A stretch of 64,000 nucleotides of DNA from Variovorax sp. IB41 (lineage in GTDB: Bacteria > Pseudomonadota > Gammaproteobacteria > Burkholderiales > Burkholderiaceae_C), in assembly GCF_016405905.1 (NCBI RefSeq), contig NZ_JAEFCB010000005.1:62001-126000 (forward strand), read 5' to 3'. Below, one piece after another: positions 1 through 7,794 of the stretch. Each line of letters begins with the position of its first letter. The first letter of the stretch is position 1. Made by a program: the position numbers and the translations under genes. Below the pieces are notes generated by a model. It made no database searches, was not told the DNA's origin, and saw only the letters and a list, made by a program, of their open reading frames with translations.

Positions 1-347
1 AGCAGTACGACGAGATGCTCGCCAAGGCGAAGATCCGCCCGCGCATCGCGCTGGAGACCAACTCCTACGAGCTCATGCGCAACGTGGCGGCCGAGGGCAT
101 GTGCCTCACCTTCACGACCGCGCCGCTGGAAGACCCGTTCGGGCGCCCGAGGGCGGGCTCCTACGTGCCGCTGAAAGACCCGCGCGCCCGGCCGCAGCGT
201 CTGGCCTTGAGCGTGCACAAGGGCCGCAGCCTGCCGATCCCGGTGGCCGCCTTCCTGTCGGAACTCACCGCCGCGCTCGAGGCGGCCGAGAAGCTGGCCG
301 AGCCGCGCGCCGAGCCCCGCGCACCGCGCAGCCGACAGGCCAAGTAA
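1..347 (+). CDS. LysR-type transcriptional regulator, C-terminal part (truncated by window edge)
   Basis: Only the last ~114 codons are present; the frame is open from base 3 and ends in TAA at 345-347. The visible part resembles the end of a LysR co-inducer-binding domain: a helix with ETNSYELMRNVAAEGMC, then a strand reading TFTTAP, then VPLKDPRARPQRLALSVHKGR, the typical final strand before the C-terminal helix. The tail is rich in Ala, Glu, Pro and Arg. It points at, and converges on, the leftward ABC/oxygenase operon. Family assignment is reasonable, but the DNA-binding domain is outside the window, so the target is unknown. Confidence 0.6.
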   Translation, partial: QYDEMLAKAKIRPRIALETNSYELMRNVAAEGMCLTFTTAPLEDPFGRPRAGSYVPLKDPRARPQRLALSVHKGRSLPIPVAAFLSELTAALEAAEKLAEPRAEPRAPRSRQAK

Positions 348-368
348 GGTGCGCGCCGCGGCGGCGCG

Positions 369-1373
369 TCAACCCGCGGCCAGCTCCGCGGGCGTCTTGT
401 ACTTCTGCACCGCCGCGAAGCGCCGCACCAGGTAGTCGCCCGACTTGATGGGCGCATGCCGCGGTTCGCCTTCGCCGGGCGCGAACTCGGGCAGGCACGC
501 CACCGGCGTGTCGTAGTCGAGGTTGAAGAAGGTCGGAATCGAGTAGCGCTCCCTGCCCGTGCGGTTCGCCACCCGGTGCGGGTTGGACACGTAGACATCG
601 TTGGTCCACACCTTCACCAGATCGCCCAGGTTGACGACCAGCGTGCCCTCCACATAGGGCGCGCCCACCCACTCGCCACCGCGCGTGCACAGCTCCAGGC
701 CGCCGATGGGGTCTTGCGCCAGCACGGTCAGCATGCCGTAGTCGGTGTGGGCGGCGGCGCCCAGCTCCAGGTTGGTGAACGACTCCTGCGGCGGGTAGTG
801 AAAGAGCCGCGACTGCACCATCGGCTTGGTGGCGTACTGCAGGAAGAAGCCTTCGTCCTGGCCGACGGCCGTGGCGAAGATCTTCAGCAGGTTGCGCCCC
901 AGTGCGATGGTGGCGTCGAAGTACGCCATGGCCGCGGGTTCGAGCCAGGGCTTGTCCGCGGGCCAGCGGTTGGGGCCGTGCAGCGGCAGGCCGCTCGCCA
1001 CATCGGGGTCGGTCAGCGGCAGGTCCATGCCTAGCTCGTAGCTCTCCTTCAGGTCCGGCTTGTGGCCCGGGTGCTGCGTGACGCCCATGGGCATGAAGCC
1101 GCGGCGAAAGCGCTCGTCGATGCGGTCCTTCAGGCGCTCCTCCATCGGCAGCGACATGTAGCGCCGGGTGGCGTCGAACACCGTGTCGATCACGGCCTGC
1201 GGCACGCCGTGGTTCTTCACGTAGAAAAAGCCGGTGTTGGTGCAGGCGGCCTTGAACTGCTCGACCACCGGCCCGATCGGGCCGCCGGCCAGCCACGGGC
1301 CCAGGTCCAGGATCGGCATCTCCTGCGCGGAGGCCCTGCGGGGGGCTTCGAGCTTCTGTTCGTCGGGGTTCAT
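369..1373 (-). CDS. Isopenicillin N synthase-like 2-oxoglutarate/Fe(II) oxygenase
   Basis: A 334-residue cytosolic non-haem iron oxygenase. The N-terminal DIOX_N-type half carries MPILDLGPWL near residue 19 and NTGFFYVKNHGVP near 46-57. The catalytic half shows the iron facial triad H209-x-D211 (HTDYGMLTVL) and H266 (SNPHRV), and the 2-oxoglutarate-binding R276-x-S278 (RYSIP). The ATG has a good ribosome binding site (AAAGGAG). It is the last gene of the operon, 40 nt after the permease. Family members hydroxylate or open rings of diverse small molecules. With an adenine-deaminase-like enzyme and an importer upstream, the substrate may be a purine or another nitrogen heterocycle, but that is inference. 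Confidence 0.85.
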   Translation of the reverse strand: MNPDEQKLEAPRRASAQEMPILDLGPWLAGGPIGPVVEQFKAACTNTGFFYVKNHGVPQAVIDTVFDATRRYMSLPMEERLKDRIDERFRRGFMPMGVTQHPGHKPDLKESYELGMDLPLTDPDVASGLPLHGPNRWPADKPWLEPAAMAYFDATIALGRNLLKIFATAVGQDEGFFLQYATKPMVQSRLFHYPPQESFTNLELGAAAHTDYGMLTVLAQDPIGGLELCTRGGEWVGAPYVEGTLVVNLGDLVKVWTNDVYVSNPHRVANRTGRERYSIPTFFNLDYDTPVACLPEFAPGEGEPRHAPIKSGDYLVRRFAAVQKYKTPAELAAG

Positions 1374-1413
1374 TGCGTTGCTCCTTTTTTGTCGGGGTTG
1401 GGTTGTTGTTGCT

Positions 1414-2280
1414 TCAGGTGCCGCGGGACAGGTCGGTGAACGCCTCGGCCCAGAACACCACGCGCCGCGCGATCGCCTTCATCAGGCCGTGCAGCACGAT
1501 GCCGATGGCCGAGAGCACGATGAGGATGGCGAACATGCCCGCCGCATCCATCGAGAAGTTGCGCTGCAGGATGAGGTAGCCCAGGCCCGCCTGCGCGCCC
1601 ACGAATTCGCCCACGATCGCGCCGATCACGGCCAGCACGATGCCGATGTCCAGCCCCGCGAACACATAGGGCAGCGCATGCGGCAGCCGCACCATGCGGA
1701 ACACATGCCAGGGCGAGGCGGTGAACGCGCGCATCAGGTCGATCTGGTCCCGGGGCGCCGAGCGAAGGCCCACGATGGTGTTGGCGAGCACCGGAAAGAA
1801 GACGATGGTCGCGGTGATCACCACCTTGGAGGTGGTGTCGAAGCCGAACCACAGCACGAACAGCGGCGCCACCGCCACCTTGGGCACGGTCTGGAAGGCG
1901 ACCACGTAGGGGTAGAGCACCAGCTCGAGCAGCGCGCTCTGGCCGATCAGCGCGCCCAGCACGAAGCCCGCGAACGCGCCGAGCGCGAAGCCCGCGAGGA
2001 TCTCGTAGAGCGTCACCCACAGGTGCGGCCACACCTCGCCCGACTGGAAGATGTCGAGGATCGAGCGGGCCACGCCCACGGGCCCCGGAAAGATCAGGTG
2101 CGACACGCCCAGCGCGCTCACCGCGAGCTGCCACGCGGCCACCACGGCCACGAAGACGGCCACGATCAGCGCCTTGCGGCGCGCGGGGGTGAGCCACGGG
2201 GCGGGCGGCTCGAAGTCGGTGTTCCCTATGTTCCCGATGCTTTCGGTGTTGGTGGTGTTGGTGATGTGCGCGGTGTTCAT
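1414..2280 (-). CDS. ABC transporter permease, NitT/TauT (BPD_transp_1) family
   Basis: A 288-residue inner-membrane permease with about six hydrophobic segments; the first follows ARRKALIVAVF. The BPD_transp_1 core ends with the EAA-type loop region around SAPRDQIDLMRAFTAS, which contacts the ATPase. The ATG at 2278-2280 overlaps the TGA of the upstream ATPase gene by 4 nt, so translation is probably coupled. The first ~25 residues are an Asn/Thr/Ile-rich stretch (TNTTNTESIGNIGNT) encoded by short imperfect repeats, an oddity outside the membrane core. It forms the importer with the ATPase and the binding protein of the same operon. Substrate unknown. Confidence 0.9.
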   Translation of the reverse strand: MNTAHITNTTNTESIGNIGNTDFEPPAPWLTPARRKALIVAVFVAVVAAWQLAVSALGVSHLIFPGPVGVARSILDIFQSGEVWPHLWVTLYEILAGFALGAFAGFVLGALIGQSALLELVLYPYVVAFQTVPKVAVAPLFVLWFGFDTTSKVVITATIVFFPVLANTIVGLRSAPRDQIDLMRAFTASPWHVFRMVRLPHALPYVFAGLDIGIVLAVIGAIVGEFVGAQAGLGYLILQRNFSMDAAGMFAILIVLSAIGIVLHGLMKAIARRVVFWAEAFTDLSRGT

Positions 2281-3110
2281 CCGTCGAGCCCTCCACTGGC
2301 ATTCAGGTTGGTCCGGATGCCGCGAACGTGGCTGCCGAACCGCTCGGTGTTGATGAGGTCCAGCGTGCGCACGGCGGGCAGGTCGACCTCGATCACCTGC
2401 GTGACGCGTCCCGGCCGCGGCGACATGACGATCACGCGGTCGCCGAGGAACACGGCCTCCGGAATGCTGTGCGTCACCAGCATGATCGTGGCGCCGGTGC
2501 GCTCGCGCAGCTTGAGCAGCTCCACGTTCATGGTCTCGCGCGTCATGGCGTCGAGCGCGCCGAAGGGCTCGTCCATCAGCAGCAGCATCGGGTCGTTGAC
2601 CAGCGCGCGCGCAATGCCCACGCGCTGCTGCATGCCGCCGGAGAGCTCGCCGGGGTACTTGGTCTCGAAGCCTTCCAGGCCCACCAGGTGCAGGTAGTGC
2701 AGGGCGCGTTCGCGCGCCACCTTCGCATCGCGGCCCTGGATCTGCGCGGGCACCAGCACGTTGTCGATGATGTTGCGCCACGGCAGCAGCACGGGCGACT
2801 GGAACACCACGCCGACATCGCGGCTCGGCCCGCTGTGGCGCCGCCCGCCCAGCTCGACCGTACCGCGGCTCGCGCGCTCCAGCCCGGCCAGGATGCGCAG
2901 CAGCGTGCTCTTGCCGCAGCCGCTCGGGCCGACCACGGTGACGAACTCGCCGCGCGCGACGCTGAAGCTCACGTCGTGCAGCGCGACCACGTCGGCGCCG
3001 TCCTTCGAGCGGAAGGTCTTGTGCAGGCCCTGGAAGCGGAACGCCGGCACGGCGCCCGATGCCTCGTGCAGCGTCGTTCGCTGTACGGGGAACTGGACCT
3101 GCGCGCTCAT
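2277..3110 (-). CDS. ABC transporter ATP-binding protein, NitT/TauT (SsuB/TauB-like)
   Basis: A 277-residue nucleotide-binding subunit. It has Walker A GPSGCGKST, the Q-loop in VVFQSPVLLPWRN, signature LSGGMQQR, Walker B LLLMDEPFGALD and the H-loop in LVTHSIPEA. The PWRN and GALDAMTRE elements are typical of the nitrate/taurine/thiamine-precursor group. I chose the ATG at 3108-3110 because it overlaps the TGA of the deaminase gene by 4 nt and begins the conserved sequence; the frame stays open further upstream but only as a shadow of that gene. Confidence 0.92.
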   Translation of the reverse strand: MSAQVQFPVQRTTLHEASGAVPAFRFQGLHKTFRSKDGADVVALHDVSFSVARGEFVTVVGPSGCGKSTLLRILAGLERASRGTVELGGRRHSGPSRDVGVVFQSPVLLPWRNIIDNVLVPAQIQGRDAKVARERALHYLHLVGLEGFETKYPGELSGGMQQRVGIARALVNDPMLLLMDEPFGALDAMTRETMNVELLKLRERTGATIMLVTHSIPEAVFLGDRVIVMSPRPGRVTQVIEVDLPAVRTLDLINTERFGSHVRGIRTNLNASGGLDG

Positions 3111-4141
3111 GCCGCCGCCTGCTGCTCGCCGCCGGCGAGGGCGACCCACGCATCGACCGCGCGGACCGCCGCCGAACGCTGCTCGGGCGTGATGAAGGCG
3201 GCCTCGAAGCTGTTGAGCGCCAGGCTCGCCAGGTCGTCGCGCCCGAGGCCCAGCGCCTCCTGGCAGGCGAGGTAGTTGTCGTTGACGTAGCCGCCGAAGT
3301 AGGAGGGGTCGTCGGAGTTGACGGTCACGCACAGGCCCGCGTCCATGAGCCTGCGCAGCGGATGCGCGGCCATCGAGGGCACCAGCCGCAGCTTCAGGTT
3401 GGACAGCGGACACACCGTGAGCGGGATGCGCCGTTGCACCAGTTGCGCGACGAGCGCGGGGTCGTCCAGGCAGGCGTTGCCATGGTCCACGCGCTGCACC
3501 TGCAGCAGCTCGACCGCCTCGCGCACGTACGCGGCCGGCCCTTCCTCGCCCGCATGCGCCACCACCTTGAAGCCGCGCTCGCGGCAGCGGCGAAAGAACT
3601 CGGCGAACTTGGACGGCGGGTTGCCCACCTCCGCGCCGCCGAGGCCGAAGCCCAGCAGCCGGCCGTACCAGGGGTGCAGTTCCTCCAGCAGCGCGAGCGC
3701 CTCGTCTTCGCTGCGGTGGCGCTGCACGACGACGATCAGGCCCGCGCTGATGCCGTCCCCGGCCTGCGCGGCGGCCATCGCGCCGAACACGCCCTCCATC
3801 ACCGCGGCCAGCGGCACGCCGCGGCTGGTGTGGCCTTGCACGCCGAGGAACATCTCCGCATGCAGCACGCGGTCGGCGTGGGCGCGGCGCAGGTAGTCGC
3901 GCGTCACGTCGAAAAAGTCCTCGGGCTGCACGAGCACGCGGCAGCCGTCGTAGTACAGGTTCAGGAAGTCCTGCAGGTCGGTGAAGCGGTAGGCCTCGCG
4001 CAACTCGGCCTCGGTCTGCCAGCGCAGCGCCACGCCGTTGCGCCGGGCCAGTTGCAGGAAGAGCGCAGGCTCGATCGAGCCTTCGATGTGCATGTGCAGT
4101 TCGGCCTTGGGCAGGCCCGCCACGAATTGCGCGGGTGTCAT
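3107..4141 (-). CDS. Adenosine/adenine deaminase family protein, probably adenine deaminase (type 2)
   Basis: A 344-residue amidohydrolase of the adenosine deaminase superfamily that hydrolytically removes the 6-amino group of a purine. Zinc ligands and catalytic residues are visible: H16-x-H18 (ELHMHIEGS), H196 with E199 (VAHAGEEG), H220 (RVDHGN) and the aspartate pair in VNSDDPSYFGGY (277-278). The SDDP-x-YFGGY signature is typical of the branch that acts on free adenine rather than adenosine; this is family knowledge, not shown here. It sits between the binding-protein gene (1 nt gap) and the ATPase gene (4-nt overlap), so it is made together with the importer, which hints at an imported purine. 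Confidence 0.88.
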   Translation of the reverse strand: MTPAQFVAGLPKAELHMHIEGSIEPALFLQLARRNGVALRWQTEAELREAYRFTDLQDFLNLYYDGCRVLVQPEDFFDVTRDYLRRAHADRVLHAEMFLGVQGHTSRGVPLAAVMEGVFGAMAAAQAGDGISAGLIVVVQRHRSEDEALALLEELHPWYGRLLGFGLGGAEVGNPPSKFAEFFRRCRERGFKVVAHAGEEGPAAYVREAVELLQVQRVDHGNACLDDPALVAQLVQRRIPLTVCPLSNLKLRLVPSMAAHPLRRLMDAGLCVTVNSDDPSYFGGYVNDNYLACQEALGLGRDDLASLALNSFEAAFITPEQRSAAVRAVDAWVALAGGEQQAAA

Positions 4142-4142
4142 G

Positions 4143-5252
4143 TCACAGCCCCTTGCAGGCCTTGGCGGCCTCGATGACGGCGTTGCGGTCGAAGCGGTTG
4201 ATGGCCTCCACGAAGCCGGGCTTCAGGTACAGCATCGACTCGGGCGGCAGCGTGCGCTTGATGAGGCCGTCCTTTTGCATCGCGTCCTGCATGCGGCCGT
4301 AGGCGGCGGGGCTCATCGCGCCGATCAGCTTGCCGCCGTTCATGGTCTGCGCATCGGCCATCGTCTCCAGCTGCGTCTTCAGCAGCGCCAGGTCCCATTT
4401 GGCGAGCGTGGCCTCGTCGGCGCCCGTGGGCTTGCCGCCGGGAAAGTACTTCCAGTGGATCTGGCGCGCGCACTCGGGGGCGGTCTGCGCGAACAGCGTC
4501 GCCTTGGCCGCGCCGCGCGCGATGGCCTCGACCATCGCCGGGTCGGCATCGATGGTCTTCTGCATGGTGGCGAAAGTGAAGTCGGGCAGCGAGCGCCACG
4601 CCGGATCGAACAGCACGCGCATGTTCGCGCCCGCGTTCTGGAAGCCCGTGAGCGCGGAGCCCCAGAACATCAGCGCCTGCACGCGGCCCGTGCGCATCGC
4701 CTCCAGCGCCGGCGCGCCGGCACCGGTGGCGATGATCTGCACCTCGGTGTCGGGGTTGATGCCGTTGGCGCGCAGGTACCCCTTGAGCAGCGGCATGCCG
4801 CCCGTGCCCAGGCTGAAGATGCCGATCTTCTTGCCCTTGAGGTCGGCCACCGTCTTCACGGGGCTGTCCTGCGGCACGCCGATGCCCCAGTCGATCACGC
4901 CGGTGCCCATGAGCCCGCGCACGGCGACGTTGTTGTCGGTGTTGGCCTGGATGAGGCCGGTGGAGTTGACCTGAGCGAAATCGACGCCGCCGGCCACCAT
5001 CTGCTGGATGCCCTGCAGCGAGCCGCCGGTGGTGACGATCTTCACGTCGTAGCCCTCGGCCTTCCAGTACCCCAGCGCGATGGGCAGCGTGAGCCAGGGG
5101 TAGGTGACATTGACCACCTGCGTGCCCAGCGCGATGGTCACGGGCTTGAGCGGCTTGTTCTGCGCCTGCGCAGCGGGGCCCGACAGCAGGAGGCCCAGGG
5201 TGGCAAGTCCTGCGGCAAGGCGGGCGAAGACGGCGTGAAGGTGAGGGGACAT
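4143..5252 (-). CDS. ABC transporter substrate-binding protein, NitT/TauT family
   Basis: A 369-residue periplasmic binding protein and first gene of the operon. It has a Sec signal peptide (hydrophobic GLATLGLLLSGPAAQAQ, cleavage likely after AQA near residue 30). The mature part is a two-lobed NMT1/SsuA-like fold with VTIALGTQVVNVTYPWLTLP, the ligand-cradle GGSLQGIQQMVAGGVDFAQVN and LKGKKIGIFSLGTGG. The group includes binding proteins for taurine, sulfonates, nitrate and thiamine pyrimidine. Neighbouring deaminase and oxygenase genes suggest an N-containing aromatic ligand, which is inference. Confidence 0.9.
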   Translation of the reverse strand: MSPHLHAVFARLAAGLATLGLLLSGPAAQAQNKPLKPVTIALGTQVVNVTYPWLTLPIALGYWKAEGYDVKIVTTGGSLQGIQQMVAGGVDFAQVNSTGLIQANTDNNVAVRGLMGTGVIDWGIGVPQDSPVKTVADLKGKKIGIFSLGTGGMPLLKGYLRANGINPDTEVQIIATGAGAPALEAMRTGRVQALMFWGSALTGFQNAGANMRVLFDPAWRSLPDFTFATMQKTIDADPAMVEAIARGAAKATLFAQTAPECARQIHWKYFPGGKPTGADEATLAKWDLALLKTQLETMADAQTMNGGKLIGAMSPAAYGRMQDAMQKDGLIKRTLPPESMLYLKPGFVEAINRFDRNAVIEAAKACKGL

Positions 5253-5313
5253 GAACGATCCTGTGGTGCTCGGATCGCTGCGAGATTAGTCCCGGAAACC
5301 AATCGCTTTGGAT

Positions 5314-5332
5314 CAATATTCCGTCAATATTG
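5314..5332. promoter_or_regulatory. Inverted repeat upstream of the ABC/deaminase operon
   Basis: CAATATT and AATATTG form 7-bp arms separated by 5 nt in an AT-rich patch 60-80 nt upstream of the binding-protein ATG. On the minus strand the same patch contains TTGACG, a good -35 hexamer, but no convincing -10. Palindromes of this kind are common regulator sites. The regulator (for example the LysR protein at the window edge) is not known. Confidence 0.4.
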
Positions 5333-5408
5333 TTCTGATTTTTCGCACATTGTCAGAACGGGCCCACCCGCCGTTCCGGTGCGCGCAGCGCCGCGCGGGC
5401 GCGGCCGT

Positions 5409-6137
5409 TCAGCCGCCCAGCACGCGCGCCGCGCCCAGCATCTCGTGCGTGTCGTGCGCCATCACCGCAAGGAACGCCAGGAGGCCGATGTAGTACACGC
5501 TGTACGTCACCCGCGTCTCGGTGGAGACGGCGTAGTACTGCTGGTTGGCCGGGTCCTTCGGGTCGTACTTCCAAGCCCGCATCACCTGCGGCGCGGCGAG
5601 CACCGCGACCAGGATCAGCATCGGGCTCGGCCGCCAGAAGAAGAGGGCCGCGAGCACCGGCACGCCCGCGAGCCACACGCGCGGCGTGAGCACCGCGGTG
5701 ATGCGCCCGCCGTCGAACGGCGAGAGCGGAATCAGGTTGAACAGGTTGATGAAGAAGCCCGCATACGCGAGCGCCAGCAGCAGCCGGCTGTCGGATTCGC
5801 GCGCCACGAAGTAGCAGGCCAGCGCCGCGAGGCTGCCGAGCAGCGGGCCGCCGAAGCCGACCCAGGCTTCGGTCTCCACGTCGTGCGGCTGGTCCTTCAG
5901 CTCGATCCATGCGCCCACGAACGGAATGAAGGTGGGCAGCCCGACATCCAGGCCGCGCTGCTTCGCCGCGAGGTAGTGGCCCATCTCGTGCACGAGGATG
6001 AGCGCGACGAAACCCGCCGCGTAGCGCCAGCCGAACACGAAGGCATAGGCCACCACCGACAGCAGCATCGTGCCGCCCGAGAGCAGCAGCTTGCCCAGCT
6101 TGCCCGCGCTCAGCAGGACCAGCAGCAGCTTGACCAT
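5409..6137 (-). CDS. M50-family site-2 protease-like membrane metalloprotease
   Basis: A 242-residue integral membrane protein with about six hydrophobic segments. The zinc motif HEMGH lies in a membrane helix (VALILVHEMGHYLAAKQRG) near residue 50, and the third ligand motif appears later as NLIPLSPFDGGR, the N-x-x-P-x-x-x-x-DG form of the S2P/SpoIVFB group. Between them is WVGFGGPLLGSLAAL. No PDZ domain is present, so it is the short form. The ATG at 6135-6137 has a GAAGGG ribosome binding site and follows the DUF2167 gene by 25 nt, so the two are probably co-transcribed. Its substrate is unknown. Confidence 0.85.
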   Translation of the reverse strand: MVKLLLVLLSAGKLGKLLLSGGTMLLSVVAYAFVFGWRYAAGFVALILVHEMGHYLAAKQRGLDVGLPTFIPFVGAWIELKDQPHDVETEAWVGFGGPLLGSLAALACYFVARESDSRLLLALAYAGFFINLFNLIPLSPFDGGRITAVLTPRVWLAGVPVLAALFFWRPSPMLILVAVLAAPQVMRAWKYDPKDPANQQYYAVSTETRVTYSVYYIGLLAFLAVMAHDTHEMLGAARVLGG

Positions 6138-6162
6138 GGATCGCCCTTCAGTCCTTCGGCGC

Positions 6163-7098
6163 TCAGGCCTCGGGCGTCTTCTTCTTGAAGATCTTGGCGA
6201 TGCCCCAGAGCGCAGCGCCACCGGCCACGACCGCGATCTTCGCGAACTTGGCCAGGAACGCGAGGGCGAGCGCGAAGAGGCCCAGCTTCTTCACCGCAAC
6301 GCCGGCCACCAGTGCCGCGAGGCCGTAGGCGGCGACCTTGTCGGTGGACGAATTGAAGTCCGCGTACTTCTTGCCGTCGTCGTACTGCAGCGCGGCCAGG
6401 AGCTTGGCGGCGTCGGGCTTGTAGGTGTCCAGGTCCTTGGCGTTGGTGATGAGGTTCAGGCTCAGGTAGCCGTCGCGGCCCAGCGCGTAGGTGTTGTAGT
6501 TCACGCCCTGCCTGTCGCCCGTGTCGCCCTTCTTCTTCGAGAGGGCCGACCACACGAGGCGGTGCGTCTGCGCTTCGTACTGCGGCTTCTGCGCCCAGCC
6601 GGTGACCTCGATGCCCGGGATGCCGCGCTTGGCGCGCTCCTCGTTCGCTGCCTCGGTGCCTTCCTTCAGGCTCTTGAGCAGGTCGTCGGCGTTCCAGTCC
6701 TTCGCGTCGTCGTCCTTGATGTAGCCCTCTTTCACGAACTTGACGACGGCCATCCAGTCGGCGTCGTCGGCGGGAAAGATCGCGCCGATGAAGGTGTCGT
6801 CGGTGCGGTTGCCCATGCTGCGCATGAGCTGCGCGGCCGCGGGCGTGGGCACCCAGATGTAGCCCTCGGGCAGCTTCAGGTGCGCCTGGTCGCGCAACGG
6901 GATGTCGGCGGGGCCGGCCTTCTGCACGGCCTTGGCGGCCTTGAAGGCGGCTTCCTGTTCGGCTTCGAGCGAGTTCGCTGCGGAGGCCGTGGCAGGCGCG
7001 GTGGAAGTGGCGGGGGGCGCGGCGTTGCCGGTGTTGGTGGCCGCAAGGGCGCACGCGAGCAGCAAGCCGGCCGTCAGGCGGGCAGTATGAATACGCAA
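6163..7098 (-). CDS. DUF2167 domain membrane protein
   Basis: A 311-residue envelope protein. A signal peptide (TARLTAGLLLACALAATNTGNAA) is followed by an Ala/Thr-rich linker, then the DUF2167 domain with LPEGYIWVPTPAAAQLMRSM, TFIGAIFPADDADWM, KFVKEGYIKDDDAKDWNAD and VTGWAQKPQYEAQTHRLVW. The C-terminus has two hydrophobic segments and a basic end (KIFKKKTPEA), so it is anchored in the inner membrane. I chose a TTG start at 7096-7098 because GAGGAGAG lies 6-12 nt upstream and it is followed at once by the signal peptide. The function of DUF2167 proteins is not established; a pairing with the adjacent M50 protease is possible. Confidence 0.85.
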   Translation of the reverse strand: MRIHTARLTAGLLLACALAATNTGNAAPPATSTAPATASAANSLEAEQEAAFKAAKAVQKAGPADIPLRDQAHLKLPEGYIWVPTPAAAQLMRSMGNRTDDTFIGAIFPADDADWMAVVKFVKEGYIKDDDAKDWNADDLLKSLKEGTEAANEERAKRGIPGIEVTGWAQKPQYEAQTHRLVWSALSKKKGDTGDRQGVNYNTYALGRDGYLSLNLITNAKDLDTYKPDAAKLLAALQYDDGKKYADFNSSTDKVAAYGLAALVAGVAVKKLGLFALALAFLAKFAKIAVVAGGAALWGIAKIFKKKTPEA

Positions 7099-7180
7099 GT
7101 TCTCTCTCCTCGGTTGTTGTCGGTTTTTGTGAGACGCGAGGAGTTTATCGGCGCACTCGCCCAGGCCCAACAGTGCGTTT

Positions 7181-7603
7181 TCAGGGCCAGGGCGTGGGCG
7201 GCGGAATCTCGCACACCGGCTCGACGTCGATGCTCTTGAAGTCCGCCGGCGAGACGATCTCCAGGTACTCCATGTCGGGCGAGTAGTCGAACAAAAAGTG
7301 CCGGATGCCCGGCCGCTGGTGCACCACGTCGCCGGCCTCGACCAGGGTTTCCTTGTCCTCGTACATGAAGCGGGCCCAGCCCTTGACCATGATGACGATC
7401 TGGAAGTCCGCCTCGTGGCGGTGCCAGCCGGTGCCCGTTTCCGGTGCCATGTTGGCCTTGACCAGATGCGCGATGACCTTGCCGTTGGTGGCCTCGGCCA
7501 CGCCCAGGTCGCGGTACACGAAGAAATCGCGCAGGCCCCCCGGCACGAACTCGGTGTCGCCGGGCTTGACGTGGGAGAACTGGGTGGCGGTACGGTCCAG
7601 CAT
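7181..7603 (-). CDS. Cupin domain protein
   Basis: A 140-residue single-domain cupin. The first metal motif is visible as GTGWHRHEADFQIVIMVKG and the second as VEAGDVVHQRPGIRHFLFDY, giving His/Glu/His ligands for one metal ion. The ATG at 7601-7603 has an AAGGAG ribosome binding site; the frame is open 43 codons further upstream but that part runs through a REP-like palindrome and is not protein-like. Stand-alone cupins of this type are enzymes or metabolite sensors, and the substrate cannot be read from the sequence. It is transcribed away from the ArsR gene. Confidence 0.8.
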   Translation of the reverse strand: MLDRTATQFSHVKPGDTEFVPGGLRDFFVYRDLGVAEATNGKVIAHLVKANMAPETGTGWHRHEADFQIVIMVKGWARFMYEDKETLVEAGDVVHQRPGIRHFLFDYSPDMEYLEIVSPADFKSIDVEPVCEIPPPTPWP

Positions 7604-7686
7604 GGGGCGCTCCTTCGCAGGGTGGTTGTGTTGCGGCGCAGCACGCATAAAGCGTTCCTGACGACGGGCGCGCTTCGTGACTTTCT

Positions 7687-7707
7687 CCCTCTCCCTCTGG
7701 GAGAGGG
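7687..7707. repeat. REP-like palindrome
   Basis: CCCTCTCCC and GGGAGAGGG make perfect 9-bp arms around a 3-nt TCT loop, followed by GCGGGGTGAGGG. This is the dispersed intergenic palindrome found in many proteobacterial genomes. Here it lies in the divergent region between the cupin and ArsR genes rather than at the more usual gene end. Confidence 0.7.
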
Positions 7708-7794
7708 CGGGGTGAGGGCCCACGGCATTCACGCCACCTCAGCCCTCGATGAACACCCTTGACGCTCCCCGACCCCCTTCCCATACTCAACCGC

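Noticed and set aside
341..352. AAGTAAGGTGC at the end of the LysR gene as a third copy of the 64-nt module
   Set aside because: Only about 11 bases match and the GAAT and GAAGCGGC blocks are absent; the match lies at a stop codon and is probably chance.
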